DNA of 6,364 nt from S012-113 sp965368405 (GTDB lineage: Bacteria > Bacteroidota > Bacteroidia > Cytophagales > Cyclobacteriaceae). The position numbers were made by a program, and so were the translations under genes. Below, one piece after another: positions 1-4,907 of the stretch (positions are counted from its first letter, which is position 1; every line of letters begins with the position of its first letter). The stretch lies in contig CBDUMS010000129.1 of NCBI GenBank assembly GCA_965368405.1, forward strand, positions 1 through 6,364, written 5' to 3'. Below the pieces are notes generated by a model. That model made no database searches. It was given only the letters and a program-made list of their open reading frames with translations, and was not told where the DNA came from.

Positions 1-866
1 ATAGTTAGGTCAACTTTTAGATATAATTTCTCATTAACCATAGCCTTGGTCAGCTTCTCTCTGAGCTCAGAACTAACGGCAAGTTCGGAATAATCATTGG
101 CGTCCTCAGAAACTGTGTGATCATGCTCAAGGGCAAATAAATCATTTCGTCGGAAGGCCTGGTAGCTAACGATATAAATAAAGATGACCAGGGCAAAATA
201 GTTTATTTGGACAAAGTCCCAATCCGTAAACTCCCCGGTATACAAGCCAATATAGATCCGTACCAACTCAGCGCCCCATAGCATGGTGGCCGGAATAAGC
301 AGAACGACAAACCACCAGAGCCAATCGAGAGAAAGAAGTTCCATATCGGCATACTCATTCTGGGCAATCCTTTTGTAGCGCTTTACCTCCTGAATACTTA
401 TAATAATCCCGGCAATCCCCAGCAGAAAAGCATAGGTCTGTTGACTCAAATGCACTGCTTCAAGCTGTTCGTATGTAAAATGACCCCATAGTCCCTGGCC
501 GGTGGCGATCAGGAGAACAATATTCACAATGGTCAGGGACATAATGCTCATGGCAATGGCATAATTAAGTCTAAGGAAGTTCCGGTAAGCAGTAACTCTT
601 CCCAATTTTTGCAGGACATAGTGAAGAAATAATACCGGGAATAACACTTTGGTGTCCGGCAACTCAAAATACTGGCCTATTGAATAGCCAACGATCGAAT
701 TAAGGGGAATCAAAGTAGCAGTCAGCTCAAAGAGCATCGAAATCAAGAAGAATCCAAGGAGTTTGTTGGACCATGAGCTATATTCCTTTGAGACAATAAA
801 CAGTATTGACAGGAGATAACCCTGGACAATGGCAGCCCAAATAATGATGTTAATAACTTGTTCCAA
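1..866 (-). CDS. 7-TM membrane-embedded AraC-family transcriptional regulator (3' end cut by window edge)
   Basis: Translating the minus strand from 866 gives 288 open residues that run off the left edge. Seven hydrophobic segments are visible at about residues 4-25, 35-55, 73-86, 101-121, 144-158, 181-199 and 219-237. A soluble stretch follows, and near the edge SSELREKLTKAMVNEKLYLK then VDLT appear. That block closely resembles the helix leading into the AraC-type DNA-binding domain in Bacteroidota regulators; the two helix-turn-helix motifs themselves lie outside the window. By family it would sense a signal in the membrane and control transcription. The start is uncertain: there is no in-frame ATG between the stop at 882-884 and the second membrane segment, so TTG at 866 is the best choice, with CTG at 875 as an alternative. 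The gene follows the operon terminator in the same direction and so is probably transcribed separately. Control of the sulfur operon is inferred from adjacency only. Confidence 0.8.
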   Translation of the reverse strand, partial: MEQVINIIIWAAIVQGYLLSILFIVSKEYSSWSNKLLGFFLISMLFELTATLIPLNSIVGYSIGQYFELPDTKVLFPVLFLHYVLQKLGRVTAYRNFLRLNYAIAMSIMSLTIVNIVLLIATGQGLWGHFTYEQLEAVHLSQQTYAFLLGIAGIIISIQEVKRYKRIAQNEYADMELLSLDWLWWFVVLLIPATMLWGAELVRIYIGLYTGEFTDWDFVQINYFALVIFIYIVSYQAFRRNDLFALEHDHTVSEDANDYSELAVSSELREKLTKAMVNEKLYLKVDLT

Positions 867-912
867 ATTGGTCAGGTTCGATTAAGCTAACGAATAACTG
901 CAATCTTGGTTA

Positions 913-940
913 CTGTTTATGCATGAAAGTTACATAACAG
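913..940. promoter_or_regulatory. Imperfect inverted repeat upstream of the AraC-type gene
   Basis: The plus strand has CTGTTTATG at 913-921 and CATAACAG at 933-940, which pair as inverted arms with one bulged base and an 11-nt spacer. The repeat lies about 47 nt upstream of the proposed TTG start, between that gene and the operon terminator. It could be an operator or part of a 5' leader hairpin. No convincing Bacteroidota -7/-33 promoter pair was found nearby; the closest match to TAnnTTTG is TAACTTTC on the minus strand at 931-924, with one mismatch. Arms this short can arise by chance. Confidence 0.25.
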
Positions 941-950
941 CTTAATAAAG

Positions 951-980
951 AAAAAATCCCCCGCGAATGCAGGGGATTTT
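951..980 (-). terminator. Rho-independent terminator of the sulfur operon
   Basis: Read on the minus strand, AAAATCCCC (980-972) pairs with GGGGATTTTTT (961-951) around a short TGCATTCGC-type loop, and the second arm runs directly into a T tract. It lies 23 nt after the TAA stop of the last rhodanese-like gene at 1004. This is where a terminator for the leftward operon is expected, and it separates that operon from the AraC-type gene. The stem is flanked by A on one side and T on the other, so it could work in both directions, but no plus-strand gene points at it. Confidence 0.85.
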
Positions 981-1003
981 GTAACCGAAATATATGAACA
1001 CTG

Positions 1004-1624
1004 TTAACAACCTCCTTCGGCTGCTTTCTTTTTCTTTTTACGTACCACAACCTTTTTTTGTGGTTCGGTCTGAATTCGTTCTGGGCTGGCATTTTTTGCC
1101 GCTTCAATTATTCCTGAGTAGTCGTATAATGGAGCCTCAACATTGAAAGTTTCATTTTCACCAAGTTGGTCAGAATAGAGCTTGTTAATATATTCCATCC
1201 CTCCCATCATTATTTGTGTATTGGTATACCCAAGTTGATAAAGCACCATCCAGGGGGAAGTAGATTCCTGTTCTGTATTGCTATATAAAATTACTTGTAG
1301 GGAGTCTTTTTTCCATTGCTTAAATAGCTCGAGATTATCATCTTCGAGGATCTTGGCTGCGGGTATATTAAACGCATTTTCTAAATGATCGGCCTGGTAT
1401 TCGAAGGGGTTTCTTAAATCAACAAAGATTTTAGTGCTATCCCACATTAACTCCATTGCTTCATCGGGGGTAACATGATAAACCATTAATAGCTCATAGG
1501 CCATGTCTTCCGCAGAAAAAGAATAGTTTAATGGCTTCTTAAAACTGAATACAGCTGCGACTAGAACAAGTATTGCAATTATCGCTGCAACTGTAATTCT
1601 CCGTGTTCTCTTTAGTTCTTCCAT
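1004..1624 (-). CDS. Membrane-anchored rhodanese-like protein with Ser in place of the catalytic Cys and a C-terminal Lys-rich GGC tail
   Basis: This 206-residue protein has a basic N-terminus (KRTRR), one hydrophobic helix at about 10-28, a rhodanese fold at about 50-147 and a 15-residue basic tail ending at Cys206. The fold is supported by KIFVDLRNPFEYQADHLENA followed by FNIP (a CH2A-like block), VILYSN and LGYTNTQIMMGGM. The basic-before-helix layout predicts N-in/C-out, so the domain and tail should be periplasmic. The active-site position is Ser115 (AGC, 1280-1282), not cysteine, so classical sulfurtransferase chemistry at that site is not expected. The only cysteine is the last residue, in tail VVVRKKKKKAAEGGC. 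It is the final gene of the operon, 22 nt after its paralogue, with ATG start and an A-rich leader lacking a Shine-Dalgarno sequence. The inferred role is a periplasmic carrier or binder of sulfane sulfur for the neighbouring reductase and permease; this is untested. Confidence 0.85.
   Translation of the reverse strand: MEELKRTRRITVAAIIAILVLVAAVFSFKKPLNYSFSAEDMAYELLMVYHVTPDEAMELMWDSTKIFVDLRNPFEYQADHLENAFNIPAAKILEDDNLELFKQWKKDSLQVILYSNTEQESTSPWMVLYQLGYTNTQIMMGGMEYINKLYSDQLGENETFNVEAPLYDYSGIIEAAKNASPERIQTEPQKKVVVRKKKKKAAEGGC
1007..1051 (-). other. C-terminal Lys-rich GGC tail, copy 1
   Basis: These 15 codons encode VVVRKKKKKAAEGGC directly before the stop of the last rhodanese-like protein. 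The sequence matches copy 2 at 14 of 15 residues, although the domains in front of the two tails differ strongly. Basic residues followed by Ala-Ala-Glu-Gly-Gly suggest a flexible charged arm presenting a terminal thiol. Confidence 0.85.
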
Positions 1625-1646
1625 ATCTTTGTTTATTGATATTTAA

Positions 1647-2261
1647 CTAACAGCCACCTTCAGCAGCTTTCTTTTCTTTTTTTCTAACCACAACATTTTT
1701 CTTTTGAACAGGTGCAGCTGTGCCTCCAACGGGCGTGCCCCCAAAATAAATACTTGCAGCGCGCTCAAATGAGTAAAGATCAAATGCTTCGGATGGAGCG
1801 GTATCTTCTGGTGGTGAAGGCTGAATGATAGTAGCAAACCATGCGTTCAGGCCACCTTGCATCACATAAAGATTCTTATACCCTTTTTGCACGCATAGAT
1901 TCCAGGCCTGTTCAGCGAATACATCTCCGTTAGAATAAAAGACAATATCCATCGCATCCTGATTTACATAGAGTTCGGCGTAATCATTCAAGATTTCCTC
2001 TAGTGGTACATTCACAGAACCAGGTATATTATAGTCTTCATATTCATCTGCCATTCTAACATCTACCAATAGAATACTTGGATCTCGCTCTATTAAGCGT
2101 TCGGCAATGCTGTGCGTTGATAGAAACCTAGATTGATCTGATGATTTCAACAAAACTTCTGATGGGGGTACGACACTTCGGTATCCTTTTTCAGGTAGCA
2201 TGGTAAGACCAATCGCAGAACCCAACAGAATTATAGCTAATATTATATATCTCTTTGACAT
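1647..2261 (-). CDS. Membrane-anchored rhodanese-like protein with Ser in place of the catalytic Cys and a C-terminal Lys-rich GGC tail (paralogue)
   Basis: This 204-residue protein has an N-terminal hydrophobic helix at about 5-22 after MSKR, acting as signal anchor or signal peptide, and a clearer rhodanese domain at about 46-145. Diagnostic blocks are ILLVDVRMADEYEDYNIPGS, then VNVP, and after the active site KGYKNLYVMQGGLNAW. The active-site position is Ser110 (TCT, 1932-1934) in IVFYSNGDVFAEQAW. Cysteines are only Cys123, thirteen residues further on, and the terminal Cys204 in tail VVVRKKEKKAAEGGC. A Pro/Gly/Ala-rich linker at about 148-189 joins fold to tail. It sits 10 nt after the permease gene and 22 nt before its paralogue. 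Placement beside a split YeeE/YedE permease and a Psr-like reductase supports a role in sulfane-sulfur handling outside the inner membrane. Substrate and partner are inferred. It could instead be a purely structural or sensing domain. Confidence 0.87.
   Translation of the reverse strand: MSKRYIILAIILLGSAIGLTMLPEKGYRSVVPPSEVLLKSSDQSRFLSTHSIAERLIERDPSILLVDVRMADEYEDYNIPGSVNVPLEEILNDYAELYVNQDAMDIVFYSNGDVFAEQAWNLCVQKGYKNLYVMQGGLNAWFATIIQPSPPEDTAPSEAFDLYSFERAASIYFGGTPVGGTAAPVQKKNVVVRKKEKKAAEGGC
1650..1694 (-). other. C-terminal Lys-rich GGC tail, copy 2
   Basis: These 15 codons encode VVVRKKEKKAAEGGC before a TAG stop. Compared with copy 1, only one residue differs (Lys to Glu), while 7 of the 14 shared codons differ synonymously, for example CGT versus AGA for Arg and GCC versus GCT for Ala. 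The pattern indicates selection on the peptide and argues against a recent DNA duplication. Confidence 0.85.
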
Positions 2262-2271
2262 TGTTCTTGAT

Positions 2272-2862
2272 TTAATAGCGCACGTGTTTAACTCTTCTTC
2301 GGATATAGGTTGTTACTATAAATAGGATTACCGCTAGTAGCGTGAAACCAGTAACAAACCAACCCTCAGAAATCCCGAAATACTCAGTAATTTTAATATG
2401 CCCTAGGTTTCCGGCATAGTAGTAATCTTCTAGGAGAGGATAAAACCAGGAATAGATAAGAATTCCCAGGAACAAGGCTCCTGTAAATACCCAACCATCG
2501 AGTTTACCAATTGCTACAGCACATAAACTTGTTCCGGGGCAGAAACCACCGGTAATGAACCCAAACCCCATAATTATTCCACCTATAATTGCCGAATAAA
2601 CAAATGTAGGATGGACATATAGTACTTGATAATCTATAATATCGAAGTAACCGAGATAGAGCAGTCCGATGAGTGCAACAATGGTAGCCGTAAAAAAGAC
2701 TCTAATCACAGCAAAGTCATAACCATAGAAAGTGCCAATAAGTTTGCGTGATGATGAGAAGCCAGATGCTTCTAAAATATACCCAAACGCCATTCCTATG
2801 AGGAGAGCTATAACGTAATTCCACTCGGTGGATATTTCACCAAAATATGTTAATGGTCCCAT
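2272..2862 (-). CDS. YeeE/YedE-family permease, second half (CPGT subunit)
   Basis: This is one half of a split YeeE/YedE (TsuA-like) transporter; full-length relatives import thiosulfate and use membrane-embedded cysteines. The gene encodes 196 residues from the ATG at 2862, with hydrophobic segments at about 15-33, 52-72, 90-106, 125-142 and 167-187. The signature is GFGFITGGFCPGTSLC, giving conserved Cys108 plus a nearby Cys114; GYILEASGFSSSRKLIG near the N-terminus is also typical. A TTG at 2877 would add five residues and create a 13-nt overlap. The ATG is preferred because it lies only 2 nt after the upstream TAA (TAATTATG), suiting translational coupling. It probably pairs with the half encoded just upstream to form one pseudo-symmetric channel. 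The exact cargo (thiosulfate, polysulfide or another sulfur species) cannot be read from the sequence. Confidence 0.88.
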   Translation of the reverse strand: MGPLTYFGEISTEWNYVIALLIGMAFGYILEASGFSSSRKLIGTFYGYDFAVIRVFFTATIVALIGLLYLGYFDIIDYQVLYVHPTFVYSAIIGGIIMGFGFITGGFCPGTSLCAVAIGKLDGWVFTGALFLGILIYSWFYPLLEDYYYAGNLGHIKITEYFGISEGWFVTGFTLLAVILFIVTTYIRRRVKHVRY

Positions 2863-2864
2863 AA

Positions 2865-3398
2865 TTATTGAATCCAAAGTTTTCTAAAAAAATAAGCAGC
2901 CAGATAGGCGGTGCCAAAAATGCTAATCATTGTAATGAAGCCCCCTAAAGAGAGAACAGCAGATCCACTTAAGGCTGCACCACTTGTACATCCGCGAGCA
3001 AACTGCGACCCTATCCCAAAGAGCAAGCCGCCAATTGCTGCCCACATTAGTCGTTTTTTAGAACTGATATGTGGTGGATGTTGAACTCTAAAGCGTGCTC
3101 TTCCGGAGAGCGCACCAGATAAAAATGCACCGGCTAAAATCCCGATGGTTTCGAACATCAACCAATTATTCATTGGGTTCGAGCCTTCATCGTAATATTT
3201 CTCATAATAATGAGAACGATGTGCGTATTCAGGAGCTACAGTCTCTACGGTAGCAACGACGGCACTTTTAGTACCACCAGTGGCACCAACTCCTCTACCT
3301 GTGATATAAAAAGTAAGTATGATTAGCAGGCCAAGCATAAACCCACCGAAGTATGGGTTCCAGTATACGTGCCTTTTATTTTCTTCCCAGAATTTCAT
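2865..3398 (-). CDS. YeeE/YedE-family permease, first half (CTSG subunit)
   Basis: This 177-residue membrane protein carries the first-half signature of YeeE/YedE transporters. The block YWNPYFGGFMLGLLIILTFY leads into ITGRGVGATG, and near the end comes GIGSQFARGCTSGAALSG with Cys137, the only cysteine. Four hydrophobic segments lie at about 17-33, 80-99, 117-134 and 147-170. Between the first two is a polar loop at about 42-78 rich in Tyr, His and acidic residues (HRSHYYEKYYDEG), apparently extramembrane. The CTSG half precedes the CPGT half, the same order as the two halves of single-chain YeeE/YedE proteins, so the two products probably form one permease. The ATG at 3398 is 17 nt after the NrfD stop and lacks a Shine-Dalgarno sequence. 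Transport of a sulfur species is expected from the family and from the reductase and rhodanese neighbours. Confidence 0.88.
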   Translation of the reverse strand: MKFWEENKRHVYWNPYFGGFMLGLLIILTFYITGRGVGATGGTKSAVVATVETVAPEYAHRSHYYEKYYDEGSNPMNNWLMFETIGILAGAFLSGALSGRARFRVQHPPHISSKKRLMWAAIGGLLFGIGSQFARGCTSGAALSGSAVLSLGGFITMISIFGTAYLAAYFFRKLWIQ

Positions 3399-3415
3399 CT
3401 TATTAGTATATTTTA

Positions 3416-4366
3416 TCAGTATAAATATCTTGTAATTTGTCCCGCGTCTACCATTACAAACCTGAAGACAACACCACCCATCAGAACTAAAATTGCAGGT
3501 ACATAGGCGGGTACTTTAAAGCCAATGAGTTCAAATATTTCCAGGATAGCAGGAAAAGTTAACCCGAGTACAACAACGAACACCCAGAAGGTAACGGTAA
3601 ACTCACCACCAAGAATAAGCTCTGCTGCCTCCAGTTGAACTTGAGATCCAGCCATCATACCCATTACCATATGGGTAATTAGGAATAATTCAATAGCAAT
3701 TAACACCAGGTCGATCATGCTAAATAATCTTCTTTCCTCATGAGTTTTTGATAGCATAATGATGGCGGCAGCTCCTGTTGATAGTCCGGAGGTAAGAAAT
3801 AGAGGACCTAGTATGGAGTTATTCCATAACGGCCGCGCATTAAATGCAGAGAGGAGAATCCCCGTGTAGATACCTAAAATAATCGTTGAGGGTACCAGAA
3901 TCCATGCGACTATTTTCTTGTTGTCGTTGATATAATCTATTACAGTACTTGCGAATGATAAAATACCTTCTTGCCATTTCCATGATGGAAAGTACTCTTT
4001 AAAATAGCTCAACGTCCAGACAAAGGATAGAGGAGTTACCAGAAGGAGTGTCCATGCGCCCCACGACATCGGTGAGGTAATTCTAAAGGTTACGTATAGT
4101 CTCCACGAATACCAAACATGGGTAAGATCATAGAGTAAAGCTAAAAGACCAACGGATAATGCAATAGGGGGGATAATTGTTGCCCACTTTACTGCTCCAA
4201 GGTACTTTTTGTCTTTATCGAACAGGGTTACTACTGCCGCAAAAAACAAAATTCCGGCAGCAAGACCTCCTAGAAATAAATAAAGAGAAATTGGCCAATG
4301 CCAAAGATGGAGTTGAGGATCTATATTTGGCAAATTTCTTCCGCTAATAATTAATTCTTCTTTCAT
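3416..4366 (-). CDS. nrfD: NrfD/PsrC-family integral membrane subunit of a molybdoenzyme complex
   Basis: This 316-residue protein is the quinone-linked membrane anchor of a three-subunit molybdoenzyme. Eight hydrophobic segments are visible at about 25-49, 59-82, 100-120, 150-172, 182-205, 214-238, 253-279 and 284-305, the same number as in the known PsrC structure. Family landmarks include HLWHWPISLYLFLGGLAAG in the first helix, SWGAWTLLLVTPLSF in the third, GIYTGILLS followed by ARPLWNNSILGPLFLTSGLS in the fourth and fifth, and FRFVMVDAGQ in the last. The family passes electrons between membrane quinol and the iron-sulfur subunit encoded just upstream (7-nt gap). No heme-binding cytochrome motif is present. 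The ATG at 4366 is the only sensible start. A polysulfide, thiosulfate or related reductase is favoured by the downstream sulfur genes. NrfD proteins also serve other molybdoenzymes, so the substrate rests on context. Confidence 0.92.
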   Translation of the reverse strand: MKEELIISGRNLPNIDPQLHLWHWPISLYLFLGGLAAGILFFAAVVTLFDKDKKYLGAVKWATIIPPIALSVGLLALLYDLTHVWYSWRLYVTFRITSPMSWGAWTLLLVTPLSFVWTLSYFKEYFPSWKWQEGILSFASTVIDYINDNKKIVAWILVPSTIILGIYTGILLSAFNARPLWNNSILGPLFLTSGLSTGAAAIIMLSKTHEERRLFSMIDLVLIAIELFLITHMVMGMMAGSQVQLEAAELILGGEFTVTFWVFVVVLGLTFPAILEIFELIGFKVPAYVPAILVLMGGVVFRFVMVDAGQITRYLY

Positions 4367-4373
4367 CGCTCGT

Positions 4374-4907
4374 TTAGCTTAAATAGTAAATTTGAGGTCC
4401 AGTTCCTGCTTCAGGGGCAAGGGTATAATGCTTTCGGTTTTTAAGAACCTGCGAAACATCGCTATTTGGGTCATCTAAATCTCCAAAATACATGCAGTGG
4501 GTAGGGCAAACTGCTACACACGAAGGTTCTTTGCCTTCTTTAACACGGTGTAAACAGAAGGTACATTTATCAACATAGCCTTCGGGATGCGTATAACGTG
4601 CTTCGTAAGGGCAGGACTCTATGCAGGCACCGCAGCCAATACATTCATCGGCCACTGTTATTACAATGCCACCTTCTACAACCTGGCTTGCTCCAGTCGG
4701 ACAGCAGCGAACGCAGGGTGCATTATCGCAATGGTTACAACGCTCAGAGCGAAGCTCGATCGCGAGGTTAGGATAGGTGCCATCTACGGTTTCTGTGATC
4801 CAGTCGCGGCAGTAACCAATAGGAACGTTATTCTCGGTTTGACATGCAACTACACAGTCGCTACATCCGACACATTTTTTGGTGTCAATCGCCATTGCAT
4901 ATCTCAT
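4374..4907 (-). CDS. 4Fe-4S ferredoxin-type electron-transfer subunit (PsrB/PhsB/DmsB-like)
   Basis: This 177-residue subunit carries electrons between the membrane anchor and the molybdenum subunit. Sixteen cysteines fall in the four-cluster pattern: C12/15/18/22, C57/60/65/69, C89/92/95/99 and C115/118/130/134. The last group has the long CTFCLHRVKEG spacing usual in DmsB-like proteins. Three further cysteines (C33, C68, C138) fall outside this pattern. No signal peptide is present; subunits of this kind are normally exported with a Tat-dependent catalytic partner. The start MRYAMAIDTKKCVGC fits the family, and the ATG at 4907 overlaps the upstream stop as ATGA, implying translational coupling and equal production. 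Length is close to the short PsrB type and below the roughly 240 residues of tetrathionate-type subunits. Confidence 0.93.
   Translation of the reverse strand: MRYAMAIDTKKCVGCSDCVVACQTENNVPIGYCRDWITETVDGTYPNLAIELRSERCNHCDNAPCVRCCPTGASQVVEGGIVITVADECIGCGACIESCPYEARYTHPEGYVDKCTFCLHRVKEGKEPSCVAVCPTHCMYFGDLDDPNSDVSQVLKNRKHYTLAPEAGTGPQIYYLS
4904..4907 (-). other. ATGA stop/start overlap coupling the catalytic and ferredoxin genes
   Basis: The TGA of the molybdopterin subunit (4906-4904) shares two bases with the ATG of the ferredoxin subunit (4907-4905). Such overlaps commonly couple translation of subunits that assemble together. Confidence 0.9.

Noticed and set aside
867..1003. Small RNA, riboswitch or small gene in the only larger intergenic gap
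   Set aside because: The 137 bases are explained in part by the terminator and a weak inverted repeat; no conserved RNA architecture or coding frame with support was seen.
1007..1694. The two A-rich tail regions as a DNA repeat or recombination site
   Set aside because: Similarity is at the peptide level with many synonymous differences; there is no long exact nucleotide match.
910..1837. Two small minus-strand open frames (910-1107, 1643-1837) overlapping the rhodanese-like genes
   Set aside because: They are out-of-frame readings across the A-rich tail codons, and one runs through the terminator. Their Lys-rich composition comes from the AAA/AAG codons of the real genes.
1280..1934. Selenocysteine or sequencing error explaining the missing rhodanese Cys
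   Set aside because: The codons are AGC and TCT, not TGA, the frames are intact, and the same replacement occurs in two separate genes.
2875..2877. TTG at 2877 as the start of the second permease half
   Set aside because: An ATG fifteen bases further in lies 2 nt after the upstream stop and gives a normal family N-terminus. TTG is possible but less likely.
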